From contig WPIO01000073.1 of NCBI GenBank assembly GCA_009760855.2, positions 643,001 through 707,000 on the forward strand: DNA of 64,000 nt, read 5' to 3'. The stretch comes from Cristatella mucedo (taxonomy: Eukaryota > Bryozoa > Phylactolaemata > Cristatellidae). The stretch's first letter is position 1. The number at the start of each line of letters is the position of its first letter. The translations under genes and the position numbers were made by a program. Positions 45,626 through 57,829 of the stretch are shown piece after piece. The notes under the pieces were generated by a model. It was not told where the DNA came from, ran no database searches, and saw only the letters and a list, made by a program, of their open reading frames with translations.

Positions 45626-45792
45626 GCGCGATCGCCCACTAGGTAAGGCGGTTGCTCTTCATGACCTCGGTCCCGAGGTCGTGGGATTGAATCGTGTGGT
45701 GGACGATCCTTTTTTCCACTACAAGCAGTGGTGATAGCCTTTAAGGCTCTTCTGCCGCTATACAAAAGAGGCTGTTAAATCAGCTAGAAAAA
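45626..45792 (+). mobile_element. SINE family A, full copy
   Basis: GCCCACTAGGTAAGGCGGTT head, GGGATTGAATCGTGTGG B box, GCAGTGGTGATAGCC, GGCTCTTCTGCCGCTATAC and GCTGTTAAATCAGCT tail. Confidence 0.88.
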
Positions 45793-46196
45793 ATTACTTC
45801 GCACAGAAGCGAATAGCAGCCAGCCCTGTGCCGAGCTCCGACAAGGAGCTGCCGTAACTGTCCAGAAATGGCCTAAAATGCTAGGTGGCGCATGCCTATT
45901 ACACTATTTCTCGAGTGAGTCGATGCCCTTCGCGGCAGGTTATGTAGACAAGGCTGGCGACATGCAACAGCAGCGCCACGCTGCGAAGCAGCCAACAAAA
46001 ATTAGCGCCATTGGCAATAGTAATGCTTCTGCGGCATGCACCTGGCGCCTGTGAGCCTTGTAGTACGTGTTGATTAACCTTTGATTCAATGGCGTGCATT
46101 GATTAAGAAAGTTGATATTATCTAAATGCCTGGCTGGCTGCTAAAGATGCCGTCCGAAAGGAAATTGTATCTAACGAACACGATTCACGGGCGCAG

Positions 46197-46265
46197 TAAT
46201 GAGGAAGCTGCTTCGTCAGCAGACCGGCAATCTGGGACTATACATCTCGCTGCAGGCAATCGACC
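46197..46265 (+). CDS. Weak candidate exon, unknown gene
   Basis: A GGGCGCAG acceptor and an ACC|GTGAGT donor bound a 69-nt stop-free piece (MRKLLRQQTGNLGLYISLQ in one frame). It does not join in phase to the better candidate at 47046. No family recognised. Confidence 0.15.
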
Positions 46266-47045
46266 GTGAGTAATACGCACTTACTGCCAGAGACGTGAAA
46301 TGTCTAATACCCAGCAAAAGAACCTGCGTTTGATACTCTCGATGGTCATCGATGCTGCATCGACGTGTGTTCTGAGCTGGCCTTTCACCCTCTGAAGTCT
46401 GAAGTCAGTCCGCGTCAGAGCAGACTCGGATTTCAGTGAGACATCAGCTGTGTCTCATCATTTGTTCTTACTTGAGACAGCAGCATGTCCGCAAAAGTAG
46501 CTGTACATGCCAAGTTAGTAACGAGTCATTTTAAAAACAGGTACAACAGTGGCCCGATCCCATTGAGACGATCGACACGCGTAGGCTGGGTTAGAATGGA
46601 TGTGAGACGGTCGAAGAGTGGAGAAAACTCTTATCCTTCTAGTGGCGACGGACACACGAAGGCGCTTTGTCACAATCTTCCTGTAGAGGCGCAAGTGGAT
46701 ATTTGCGTATACCTTTGGATCCTTGAAGTAGATACCAGGCAGACAATACGCGTGTATCGCCGTACGACTATTCCAACCGCTCGAATACAAGGGGGAGCAC
46801 TTAGCGGTTTCTAGCCTGAGCTACTCGCCGATCGTAAAGCCCGCGTATAACAGTCGTTACGATTGAATAGAGTTGCTTCTGCTCATCGCATAATTATCCA
46901 GCGAAAAGGCAAGAACTCTGGATTATTCTTTCTAGTCATGGTTAGCCTAGTCCGGGATCTCGGTGAATGTTAGCTTAACTCCATCAAGCCTTAGAGATTC
47001 GGGCACGTGCTGTACCAACTTTCTAGGTGAGTTTGCGGCCAACAG

Positions 47046-47105
47046 CGAACATCCGATGCAGTAAAGCATCGCCTATATGAGGTTGTCAGAATGTTGAAGA
47101 AGCAG
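47046..47105 (+). CDS. Candidate exon 1 of an unidentified coiled-coil gene
   Basis: The acceptor is CCAACAG and the donor is CAG|GTAAGG. Twenty codons in phase 0/0 read SDAVKHRLYEVVRMLKKQ at their end. Joined to 49863-49945 this continues as KKQ-IAELELAAERRKG, a natural heptad-like coiled coil. I do not recognise the protein. The polypyrimidine stretch before the acceptor is poor. Confidence 0.33.
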
Positions 47106-47212
47106 GTAAGGTCATGTCCGGGTTAACGAATGACAGCGAAAGTCTAGTGGGAACTCCTAACTTCAATACACAGATTGATGTATGAGCATCGGACCTAATT
47201 AATATAATTCAT

Positions 47213-47390
47213 ATATATATATATATATATATATAATTCATTTATATAGCGCCCCAATATAACTTAATCTCTATTCAGGCTCTATTCAGGCCGCTTCACA
47301 TATGCCTCGGGGCTCGAGCCCACGACCTCGGTCAGACCTTCGTCGGGGCGAGCACCTTAACCACTAGACCAAACCAGCTCGGCCTCCGGA
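47213..47390 (-). mobile_element. SINE family B with (AT)n end
   Basis: An (AT)n run at 47213-47236 is the tail. It is followed by ATTCATTTATATAGCGCCC, TTAATCTCTATTCAGGC (with the TCTATTCAGG piece duplicated), GGGGCTCGAGCCCACGACC, and a GCACCTTAACCACTAGACC head. Confidence 0.88.
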
Positions 47391-47464
47391 CGCCGATAGC
47401 ATCTATTCCGGCAATACCACACCAAATAGGTCTAACCTAACCGAGCCCAAAGCCGCCAGCGAGG

Positions 47465-47622
47465 ACCTCTGGGTCTTAGCTCCGAGGTAAGGCGTCCGTA
47501 CTTCACGACCCGGGCTGCGATTACGAGACCCTCAGCTGCGAATCCTTCACTACCATCTGCAAGCGCAGCGATGGCCGCCGAGGCTATTCTGCTGCTAAGT
47601 GAAGGTGATGAATAGGGCATTT
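47465..47622 (+). mobile_element. Diverged SINE family A
   Basis: CTGGGTCTTAGCTCCGAGG, TACTTCACGACCCGGGC, a degenerate B box (GCGATTACGAGACCC), then CAAGCGCAGCGATGGCC. Confidence 0.65.
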
Positions 47623-48510
47623 ATCTTTATCTTTTGCTGACACTCGAGCACTCGATGAAAGCTTAACTGCAGCAGAGCCGACCCACAAAGCGAAACTGCA
47701 GCTGTAACTTGCGGCGGCGCCCCTTATATAAAAGTTGCCCTCCTTGCATAGTCGGCCAGGCTAGGAAGCTCCTGCCTGCAGCCTCAGACAAATACCGGCG
47801 CAGACTTAGCCAGGTGGACTGCTGTTCCACTCCATCACCAACCGTCTGCTTTCGGCCTGGCCAGCGCGAGGCGATTAAGGCATCTTTTCCTAAGCCCCTA
47901 CCCAATGGCTCTCGATACACGGAAGCCATGAGAGATAAGTTATTTTCGCTTAGATATGTATCTCGTCGTGATAGCGAACGCCTAGACGTAGCCACGTTTA
48001 GCCTTAATTTAAAGGCAGACAGCATGAGGCGAGCTGCACGGTTCGAGCGAGCCGACGCCGCTCCAGCCGATGCTGGAAACCGAGGCCTCAAATTATCAAG
48101 ATCTCACAGCCAAACGGCTCATAATCTCGCAAGCTAGTACGCTTCGACGGTTGGCAACAAAGACTTGAAAGGAGCTTGACTGCTAGAGGGATGAGAGAAT
48201 GAGGCCAGCGGTCGGCCGCCGCTTAGTCACGCTCTCCGCCCACCCGAGTCATCCGTCTCCCTGAGCAACCATTTCCTCCATCAACCTCGCAGGCCCATGA
48301 CCCCTCCGATAGCTCTGAAAAACGTCAGGCCGGCGTAAAAAGGTAGCGCAGATGCCAAATGGCACGAGCTCCGACCAGCAGTGAAATGGCGCTACCCCCA
48401 AGGAATTCTCCCAAGTCGACTGCTGGCCGGAGGCCGAGGCCTATGGGGGGGGGCGGGGCGGGGCTTGAAGATTGAGCATCTAACCCCTGGGCAAAAAGGA
48501 AAATATTAGA
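47623..48510. other. Unrecognised
   Basis: Overlapping frames on both strands at 47663-48137 show neither splice context nor a family. Confidence 0.4.
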
Positions 48511-48511
48511 T

Positions 48512-48556
48512 GATTTAGCAGCCTCTTCTTGTATAGCGACAGAAGAGCCTAAATTG
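48512..48556 (-). repeat. SINE family A tail fragment
   Basis: TTTAGCAGCCTCTTCTTG, then TATAGCGACAGAAGAGCC, abutting the 5' end of a LINE copy. Confidence 0.65.
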
Positions 48557-48557
48557 A

Positions 48558-49278
48558 TGAAATTCGAGCTTGTTCAGACAGGGACACCACATCTAAATTG
48601 GTCCATGCATTTTCGACATGCCGTCTTGACTACTGTAACTCACTCCTTGCTGACCTACCGGCCTCTGCACTCAGGCGCTTGAAGCTGTTGCAAAACTCTG
48701 CAGCTAGATTTATCTGTCGTGAGCATCGCAGCAACCACATCACACCACTTCTCGCCGATCTGCACTGGCTACCAGTTAAGCAACGCATTGACTTCAAAGT
48801 TTTCTCATTCATTTTCAGGTCCTTTCATTTTTTGGTTACAGCCTATCTATCAGATCTACGCCCCCCCCCCCGCCAGGCTAAGCATCGTGCCACCCGCTTT
48901 TCGGAATCTAATTGTTTACCTACACCTCTTAGAAACCTCAAATCCTTTGGAGACCGTGCCTTTAGTTCGTATGCTTCCAAAGCCTGGAATTCAATCCCGA
49001 CTTGCGTCACGACATCTCCTGAGTTGACCACATTTAAAAAGAAACTAAAAACGCACCTATTTATCACAGCATTCGGTGGGTCCCTGTGATTCGTCCTGCA
49101 TGTGCTTATGCATGCTGACACTGTGCATGCTGCCACTAACCATGTTATTCATGCTGTTTATTGAAATGCTACAACTAACCATCCAATCGTGCTTCTTTTG
49201 CAGCAATTGTAAAGCGCCTAGAAAGAGATTGAGTTCTCTGAGGGGAGCTTTATCAAATGCATTATCACTTTTATTTTT
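48558..49278 (+). mobile_element. LINE family 1 copy with open frame
   Basis: The frame 48598-49089 encodes RLDYCNSLLADLPASALRR, AARFICREHRSNHITPLL, FGDRAFSSYASKAWNSIP and a stop. A C-run at 48861-48870 is an expanded homopolymer. The hairpin tail lies at 49208-49252. Confidence 0.9.
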
Positions 49279-49542
49279 TTATTATCACCACTGCTTGCAG
49301 TGGGAATAAAGGATCACCAACAGAAGGTTCGAACCAATGCATCGAGGTCATGAAGAGAAACCGCCTTACCTAGCGTGCCATCACGGCTAAGACCCAGGGG
49401 CGTAGCGGCAGAAGAGCCTTACCAGCTATCGCCACCGCTTGCAGTGGCTGATAAAGGATCGCTCACGTCAGGACTCAAACCCACGACCTGCGTCGTGAAG
49501 AGCGAGCACCTTACCTCTTGACTTAGACCCAGAGACACTGTC
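49279..49542 (-). mobile_element. Two tandem SINE family A copies
   Basis: Antisense copies at about 49285-49395 (AAGGTTCGAACCAATGC, GAAACCGCCTTACCTAG) and 49396-49540 (TATCGCCACCGCTTGCAG, ACTCAAACCCACGACCTG, GCGAGCACCTTACC). Confidence 0.8.
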
Positions 49543-49862
49543 GACCGTTAAAACCGATCAATAGCTACCCAGGCAACCGGCCTAAAAAGTGGGCAGCTGC
49601 GACTGACCTCAGCTGCCTCGGCTTCCGCTCACGTGATCTCACCTCTACTACGGCTCCGCTGTGCCCCTTCGCGTTCACCCTGATCCGCGTCAGTCCCCCC
49701 CCCCCATCTCGATACGCCTGACTTAATTCTTTGTTGCTTAGCCACAGCAGTCCTCGTTTCATAGTCCAGACACCCGTACGTGCCAATCACTCAAGTCCGT
49801 GTGGTACCCCGATCAGGTGCTCTCGCTCGCCTGCTGTAACACAGCCGTGCGCCATTCTGCAG

Positions 49863-49945
49863 ATCGCGGAGCTGGAACTAGCAGCAGAACGCCGGAAGGG
49901 GGCCAGACTCGACTTCGGCTACTTCATTGAGACTGTCGTGAACAG
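49863..49945 (+). CDS. Candidate exon 2 of an unidentified coiled-coil gene
   Basis: The acceptor is CATTCTGCAG and the donor is AACAG|GTGTTA. Twenty-seven codons plus two bases read IAELELAAERRKGARLD, then FGYFIETVVN. The composition is clearly more protein-like than the surrounding frames. No downstream exon in the matching phase was found with confidence. Confidence 0.35.
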
Positions 49946-52689
49946 GTGTTAGCTCCCACCGGGTCGATCTGCTGCAGACGGCGGATGCAGATGGATGATT
50001 TAAGAGACGGGCGGATGCAGATAGCGCGACAGTCTCATACTGTAACCAGCCATGCAGCGCCTCAAGTTCAAGTTCGTTGAACTCTCCGTCGCGTCTTTCC
50101 AGCATCTCTCCCTAACCCAATATGACCGGTATAATTGATGGCAGGACAAACTATTTGTAAACCGTGCTCTCTGATAATTTACCGACTTGCTATAAATTAC
50201 TTGGACGTAAGATCGACGGCTGTAGAGGTTGCACGGTATTATTGGGAGCACGACGCTAGCTCGCACCCGTGAAAAGCCGCTGGTATGCGCTGGTTTTTCA
50301 ATTTGAAAGTTAAAGACGACGGTACGCACTTCTGGATGTTGCCGCAGGCTCTGCCGCAGTGACTTACTGACCGGCATACACCGTCGAAAAGACTGACTGT
50401 CCCGGTCTCGAACGCTGGCAACGTACAATTGACCCCGTCCGAAGGCCGACTCGAACAGATTCATTGCTACGCGGTCGAATGACGCGACCACATGTGAACT
50501 GCCCACATAAACGACCCGTAAGTATGTAAGTAGGCCTATTGTAGAACATTAGCTTTTGACATTCTTAAAACCCCGATCAAAGCATCTTAGCGAATGACCG
50601 CCAATGTATATGTGAATGTTGTGAACAACTCAAAGAGAAGAGTAAGTGTAAGACCCCGTGCACATTAACGTCCATTAGTCCATTACTCTATTACTAAGGA
50701 AGTGAGCATCGATAGTGGCTTTAATACTTTAAACTACAGTAGCAATGAATGAGTAGCTAATGACTTGCTCGGTGGAGCTTCGATGCTCTTATCAAAAAAG
50801 CCTGGCAATGAGTCCAACCCAGAGTTTTGACCAGCCATTCAAGATTGGGGTTAACTTAAATGGAGGCACAGTCAGCCACAAAAAATCGCTCGAAAGCGTC
50901 TTACCGCAAAAAGGAACTTTAATTTGGAAATTAAAGACTCTGCATATATGCGAGTAGCTGGCCAAATGCCCAGTAGCAATTACTCTAAATCGAAATCGTC
51001 TTTAAATAATAAATCTTTGCTGATTTACCACTAAGATTGGTGTTATAACTTACATATGCAAATTAGCAAGTTATCGCCCTCAGTTTTTGACACGACATTT
51101 ATTAAAGATTTACAGTCGTAGTAGTACTAAGAATATCACGAAAGACACAAGGTAAGCACGACTTCCACGACTCACATTACTGGGAAGGACTCACTCATTC
51201 AAGGACTCACAATCAAATTATACACAGAATGTTGATTCTGGAGTTGTTGTTGCTTCATAACCCCGTCAAGCATTATGGTACGACCTAGCACTCTACGTAT
51301 CTTTGCTGTATAGCACTTGTTCCGTGTAACCTCAAGCAGGATTCACTGCTAGTGAACCTTCAGCGCCAGAATGCCTCTGCATGTGAAGACGCAGGATGGA
51401 GCAATCATCAAGTACTTCACGCTTAGGGCAATTTACCAGAAATCTTTTTTCTCGATCGATGCACACTGCTACGCATGTGCTGCTTAATCTCGAAGTCAAG
51501 CCTACTGCCTCTCTTCAAAAGAGGACGCGACCGCGGCCTTTCTTGCGAGTTCTCGAGAACACAGGTGCGACCTTAAATCTTGACGAGTGAAGCGCGTTAG
51601 TTCGTTGTAAAAGCAGCAGCCCTCGTTCGGTCGCTACAGCTGCCGGAATCATTAGCGCTTCTCTGGCCGGCCCTGGGACTAGAATGTGCCGGCGTCTGCA
51701 ATAGCGCTCTCAAAGCTATCGCTGTCTTTGAACTTCTTGCAGGCGGGGTCTGCCGTTTCGCTCTTCGCGAGCGTGCGCGCTTGCTCCGGTTGAGCTCTTG
51801 CTGGTTAGCAGAACTCTCCTAGTCAAGGCAACCATCTTGGTTCGCTACTTCCCCTCGCACGCAGTCGGTCGCGTCAGCGGCCGCTAAGTTGCCCCGGTAC
51901 CCATCGAAATATACATGGCATCGAGCGCGAGTCTCCACCGCCACCTCAACGACTATCGGGTCCAAAAATGAGCTGCACTGCGAGAGGCCGCTTCGATATC
52001 GCTGGCTGCGAGCGCTCCGTTCAGCAGCTGAGTCACTGCCCTCGCCCACGCCGCATCGTCGCTAGGCACGAGCTTCGTGGCGACCTCGGTTGGTAAGGCG
52101 GGGCAGCTGTCGGTCTTTTCTTGCGCCCTGCTGACGACGGCCTCGTTCTGCTCGTTCGCCTCGTTCTGACATCGTTCGCCTCGTTCTGACATGGTTCTGC
52201 CTCGTTCGCCGCAGCTCTGACTGGACACGGGCGATGGCTGCACGGCTCTCGAACGAGAGTGTAGCCAGGATGCTAGTCGGTGACTCTAAACTCGCTTCTC
52301 TGACGTGGCGCGAGGTCGGAGCCTCGCATTAATGCGTTAGCTCAGTTCTTAAAGACCATTTGAGAGGCGAAAGTTTCCTGCTAAAAAGCTCGCCATCCGG
52401 AACGCTCTTTTGACATACTCAAAGGTAGTCCGTGCCCCCATTTTGTGAGCACGGCGCTGCCCAGCAAGGGCTCGGGTGCTGCCCAGGTGCCTTCCCTATA
52501 ACCGCACAGGCCGAGATCTCACTCAGGAGTAAGCTGCTCAAACTAGCGAGGTATTTATATGGCGCCCAACGAGAACTGAATATGCCGGAAAGGAAGCAGT
52601 TCAATTGGTCTTCGATAGCATTGCAGCGTCAGCACACAAAGCAATTCAGACGGAGCACGTGAGATGAATAATGGGTCGTTTTTTTTAGC
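49946..52689. other. Unrecognised intergenic/intronic
   Basis: A 168-codon - strand frame (50000-50506) and a 96-codon one (51953-52243) are open but unrecognised. The latter includes a short duplication (CGTTCGCCTCGTTCTGACAT twice). Confidence 0.35.
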
Positions 52690-53085
52690 TTCTCGATAGA
52701 TTGCTAAGTCAGGGGATGGTGTGACGTCTGATGGGAGCGAGCTGCATGCTTTGGAACCGTACGAACTGACGGCACGATTGCCAAACGATTCGAGGTTGGT
52801 ACGAGAGGCACAGCTAAGTGACTTGAGTCCGAAGAGCGAGAGGTACGGTGTTTGACCTGACGAGGAAGCATCACGGCTAGGTGGTTGGCCGAGTCAATAG
52901 ATGGAGAAACGTAACAGTGCGCGGCAGAAACTTGAGGTCGATGAGCTGCTCAATGAGGAGCCAGCGCAAGTCAGTTAGAAGTGGCCCACTGTGGCAGCTG
53001 CGACATTCACCACAAACAAGCCTACCTAGCTGCAGAATGAATTTTGCATCGACTGCACGCGTCTTTTAGGACGGCTCAGATTGCG
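52690..53085 (-). mobile_element. Diverged LINE family 1-related fragment
   Basis: The + strand text (TCAGGGGATGGTGTGACG, TGGAACCGTACGAACTG, GACTTGAGTCCGAAGAGC, CACAAACAAGCCTACC) follows the antisense order of the 62350 copy at low identity. Confidence 0.65.
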
Positions 53086-53152
53086 GGCCCGAGTCGTGCA
53101 TAAGGCAATCCTTTATTTTCCGCTGCAAGGGTGGTCATGGCCGGTAAGGTTA
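53086..53152 (+). mobile_element. SINE family A fragment
   Basis: GCGGGCCCGAGTCGTGCA B-box region, then AGGCAATCCTTTATTTTCC and CAAGGGTGGTCATGGCC. It is cut by the next SINE. Confidence 0.55.
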
Positions 53153-53154
53153 TG

Positions 53155-53262
53155 CATGTAACTCATTTGCATAGCACCCTAAGGGAACTGAATCTCTATC
53201 CAGGCATTTCACATATGCCGCAGGGATCGAGCCCACGACCTCGTAATCGGTGAGCACCATGA
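53155..53262 (-). mobile_element. SINE family B, head-truncated
   Basis: GTAACTCATTTGCATAGC, ACTGAATCTCTATCCAGGC, ATATGCCGCAGGGATCGAG, CCCACGACCTCG. Confidence 0.78.
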
Positions 53263-55189
53263 CTTCCGTAGTTAAAGCTAATATAAAGGAAGCTGCCGAA
53301 ATAGCATACCTTTACTTTTAAAACAAAAGGATTTCCCCGACTACGGAAGCCACCGAACGTTTCTCCGAGGTGGCACGGTCTGTCTTTCGTGGAAGTCCAG
53401 TGGCTCAATAGATAGACGATGTATTGCCTAAAAGGAAGTTCCACCTTAAAAACTAGACAAATATTATGATTTCCTTAAGAAAAATCAAATCCACTCCAGA
53501 AGCTGACACGAACCGTGCACGCCGAAAATGCCGCAATAGCGGCCTTTCTCGTCCAAAGCCGAATAAGAATGGTTGTCCGCACACAGACACACACGCACGC
53601 ACACACACGCGCACACTCACTCACCCAAGATTCGACGGGCAATCAGCTCGGCGGCGGCGCCCCACCAAAGGCGGCAGCTCTGGCATCTCTATCTGGCTCT
53701 GCCCAGACTTCCCGTGTAGGCTAATAGATGAATAGATAGACTGCGCTTACTCGGCCCCCTACTGCGGTCGCTCGTTGGTTTACCCACGGAACAACGTGGT
53801 TGAATGCTACCACCTTTTAGTAGACATTGTGCTTTGGCACAGTAAACGTAGGCGTTCACTATTTGGCAGCCTACAAAGTTGATTCAAAGATACGCGTTTT
53901 CTAGTAACTTTATAATTTTCTAGAAACGATTACTTTCAGGCAAATACTACGAGTTTCTCTTTAGAAGACATTAAGAAATGTTCTGGAAGGAGACGCTGGT
54001 TCTGCCTGAGCCTGAGAGTGCCAATTAAAAGGGACCTTTAGCGCCCCCTTTAAATGAGGATAGATACACTTTTGTGCGTATCGAGCTAAGAGTCCAAGTC
54101 TCCGCACCACAGGAACGCTTCGTGGAAGCCATTCAAACAAACTTCCGTCTAGAAATAGACGGTCGCCTTCCGTTGGAGAGCCCGTCGCCGCGCACCGAAA
54201 GTCTCCTCGCCGGCAGGCTCACGTGACCAGTAGCTTAAGGAGCTGCCCCTGGCCGCGGTAGTCGTCAGTAATGCTCGGTCAAACTGAAGCGGCGGCTTTT
54301 TGCCAGCCGATGCCATATGCTATAGTACTATTTCAGGATTGCACTAGTTCCGTCCAGCACCGTCAGCCGATCTTCCATGCACTCAAGTTAATTGTGCTCT
54401 TCATGAGCAGCAGGATGACAAGGCTGTGGGCGTGGTGTCGCAGAAGTGCAAGCAACTCTGCGCATTGTCGTGTAATTGAATGCCTCGCTCTGGAGCGTCG
54501 CCTAGAGGCGGCCGGAAGCCGGAGGCCGAGGCTCTCTGCGGCGCTTCTACAAAAAAACATTTGCCGGCTTTCCTCGCGTCTTGGCATCAAGCCCGAAGCT
54601 CGGAGCCCGAGGCGGAAACAATCCGGAAGCCTTCAGCACAATTCTTCACCACAGCCGTCCGCGTAAACAGAAATGCTTGCCCAAATTCGAATAGCCAGGC
54701 GCGCGCGTCGACGGAATGCCGCTCGGCGAGCCTCGTTAGGCCTAAACAACTACTTCCTCTGTGCCTCTAAAATAGTTTCGCCCCTTTAAGAAAAGATTGC
54801 ACGCCCCTTGTCGTAGCTGCTCTAAGCGTGCGCGTGAGGAATGCGCTAGCAGCGATCATTCGTAGATCCGCGTCGAAAACGACTGCAGTCACCCACGGAA
54901 CGGAGAACCTCGAATGCGCGCGCACCGACGGGCCGCCGCTTCGTACTTCGCACTGTAGGACGCGCCAGCGGCTGCCACCGCCACCGCCGCGACGAGCCTC
55001 CCCTCCCTCCCTCCCCTCCCTCCCCTTCCCGAGCTGCTGCACTTACATAGCCCCCTTTACGCTTAGCGGTCGTGCAATGGAAGCCCGACAGCCATCGGTA
55101 TGGAGTTGGCCGGCATCTGAGGGGACGGCTAGATAGGACACCTGCGATAAGTGGGTGGGGCGGCTGAACGGCTAAATAAATAACAATAA
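53263..55189. other. Unrecognised, with two GC-rich patches
   Basis: A CA-rich run at 53580-53625 and a CCTCCCTCCCCTCC patch near 54998-55030. No exon supported. Confidence 0.35.
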
Positions 55190-55194
55190 GTAAA

Positions 55195-55372
55195 TCCTAG
55201 CTGATTAAACAGGCTCTTTTTGTATAGCGACAGAAGAGCCTGTACGGCTATCACCACCGCTTGCAGCGGCGATAAAGGATCGCCCACCGCAGGAATCGAA
55301 CCCACGACCTCGGGACCGAGGCCGTGAAAGCAACCGCCTTACCTAGTGTGCCATCGCGGCTACAGCAGCCCG
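55195..55372 (-). mobile_element. SINE family A, full antisense copy
   Basis: AGCTGATTAAACAGGCTC tail, TATAGCGACAGAAGAGCC, CACCACCGCTTGCAGCGG, AATCGAACCCACGACCTCG, then GCCTTACCTAGTGTGCC. Confidence 0.88.
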
Positions 55373-55454
55373 GTCCGCTGCATCAGCCTGACCTGCGAGC
55401 TAGCGATGCTAGCTCCCACGAACGCTGCTTTTATGCTTGGTAGCCCCTCCTGGT

Positions 55455-55695
55455 ACCTCCGTCTGCAACTCCACAAAGACCATGTGGGTGTTACGCAGCA
55501 GAGTTTTTTTATAGCGCACTCACAGCCTAAGCGGCTTTTGGTACGCATTCGGTAGCCAACAGACTTCGTCTCACGTAACAAAGAGAAAGTGGAAAGCATA
55601 GCAGAGTCAGGAGAGCAGTTGAGGTAGTGAGTAGCGTTGAAGTAGCAGCTCAGGACCGCTGTAAAGGATGTGCCGCAGTCATCAGCAGCTGAAGA
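55455..55695 (-). mobile_element. LINE family 2 3' end
   Basis: Antisense of the 30545 copy: CTGCAACTCCACAAAG, CCTAAGCGGCTTTTGGTAC, TCGGTAGCCAACAGACTTC, CTGCTGATGACTGCGG-type 5' end. Confidence 0.82.
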
Positions 55696-56574
55696 GTGGA
55701 TGTCGCTGGAAGCCTACCAGAAGCCACTCGGACTGCTACGGGGCCTGTTTTCCTTCGACAAAAGATTCTTGCGAAAACTTTAGATGCGAAGCATTTTACA
55801 GGTACGAGTTCGGAAAACTTGACCGATGCGGCCGCAAGCGTAGGCCGTAGGCGTTACCCAACGTAATCCTGATTGCATTGGCGCTTTTGCACAGCAGCAA
55901 CTCGCGGGGCTCTGTAACTCCTCCTCGAAATATCCGGACACAAACAGTCGTCAATCATGCGGCAGCTGCTGGAGAGGAACACGCGCAAGCTCGCGTGAGC
56001 TTCGAAGAGGAGGCTTATCGTCTTACGCAAGCAAAAGCTTTCGCTGAGTCAGCAGCTCAGACGCTGCTGAGCTGCTGAAATCCGACCTACGGACGAATGG
56101 CAGCGCGCGTAAAGCGTAGGCAGGCGAGTAAATATGTCACCATTCACCGTGCTGCAACAGTTTGCATGTTGAAGCCTGGGCAGCTTCTCGGGTCGCCGCG
56201 CCGACTGCTGCAGCGATGCAGCTTCGTCGCTCGGCAGCGTACGGATACTGCTGCAGCGGACCGCCGCGAGGCGCTTCGCCTCCTACGTGCGTCAGCCAGA
56301 GTGGGCGGACCTTAGTTAGTGCCACGTTAGCGGCAGCACTCGTCGCGGTGGGGAGAGCGCCTGCGAATGGGCCCTGACCCCCTCGCCTCCCTCACTCCCT
56401 CCCCGCTATGGACTAGAAGGGGCTCAACCGCTGGGCAGCCTTCAGCCTTCCTATGATTGGCTGCCTCTGAAAAGGTCGAGATCTGACCCGCGCTGGGCTC
56501 AATCCTGGCTATGCCTGTGGCGAGATGTCTTCGAGGTTCTCACCAGTGGCTTGTGCACTTTGATGAGCCACCAT
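55696..56574. other. Unrecognised intergenic
   Basis: Nothing supported. Confidence 0.4.
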
Positions 56575-57776
56575 GAATCTGTCTTTAAAGTTTTTTTTTC
56601 GTTTAAGGACAGACCAAAGCAGTGTATCTCCTGTTGAATCTGCCCGAAATCCGGGTGTCGTGTTCCGAAGCGACCACTCATTAGGCGACCACATCAGCTC
56701 CACAGTCAAGTCTGCCTACTTTCACCTACATAATATTGCTGTGAAATTGGGGCTTGTTTAGACAGGGATACTACATCTAAATTGGTCCATACATTTGTGG
56801 CATCCCGTCTTGACTTCTATTACATCTGCTTGCTCGTCTACCGGCCTGTGCACTCCGGAGTTACAATGACAACTACTCTCCTGCTGCCGACTATGGCTCA
56901 TTCTTTTCAGCGGTCCTGAGCTGCTACTTTCACGCTGATCATTATCTCAATTGCTCTCCTGACTCTGCTATGCTTCCCACTTTCTCTTGGTTGCGTGAGA
57001 CGAAGTCTGTTGGCTACCGAATGCGTACCGAAAGCCGCCTAGGCTGTGAGTGCGCTATACAAAACTCTCCTGCGTAACACCCGTATAGTCTTTATGGCTT
57101 TGTGGAGTTACAGACGGGGATACATGCATACATACATGCATACATACATACATACAGCTGGTGCAAAACTCTGCAGCTAGGCTTGTCTGTTGTAAGCGTC
57201 GTAGTTGCCACATCACACTATTTCTCGCCGATCTGCACGGGCTCCCAATTAAGCAAGGCATCGACTTAAAGGTTTTGTCACTCACTTCTAGGTCCCTTCA
57301 TTCTTTGGCCCCAGCCTGCCTATCAGATCTACTGCCCCACCAGGCTAAGCAACGTACCACCCGCTTTTCGGAATCTAACTGTTTGCCATACTTCATATAA
57401 ATCTCAAATCCTTTGGAGACCGTGTCTTTGGTTTGTATGCTCCAAAAGCCTGGAACTCACTCCCGACTTGGGTCACGACATCTCCTGACTTGTCCACGTT
57501 TAAAAAGAAACTAAAAACGCATCTATTTATCAAAGAATTTAGTGAGTCCCAACGATTCGTTCTTTATTTGTTTATGAACGCTGACACTAGGCATGCTGCC
57601 ACTAACCAAACTTGCATGACGACCCTGTGCTTGTCACCCCTAAGCATCATATGCTTGTTGACATTGAGCATGCTACCATTTACCATTCGATCGTGCTTCC
57701 TTTGCAGAAAATGTAAAGTGCCTACAAAGAGATTGAGTTCTCTGGGGGCGCTATATCAAATGGATAATTGTTATTA
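56575..57776 (+). mobile_element. LINE family 1 copy, the longest, split by LINE family 2
   Basis: The left part (56575-56865) extends further 5' than other copies. It gives FRLRTDQSSVSPVES, then NPGVVFRSDHSLGDHISS, a segment just after the RT palm. The right part (57152-57776) resumes at QNSAARLVCCKRRSCHIT. It is frame-broken with an altered 3' UTR and the hairpin tail at 57714-57757. Confidence 0.9.
56866..57151 (+). mobile_element. LINE family 2 nested inside LINE family 1
   Basis: The insert runs from ATGACAACTACTCTCCTG to a (CATA)n end. Left LINE 1 text ends ...GAGTTACA and right text resumes TACAGCTGG, so a short TACA duplication is likely. Confidence 0.85.
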
Positions 57777-57829
57777 TGACCTCTTTGGTATCAAAATCGG
57801 CTGGGAATGAGGTCGAACCGGCCTACTAT

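Noticed and set aside
46315-46438. Exon continuing from the 46197 candidate
   Set aside because: Phase fits, but the intervening intron would be only 49 bp and the next junction fails.
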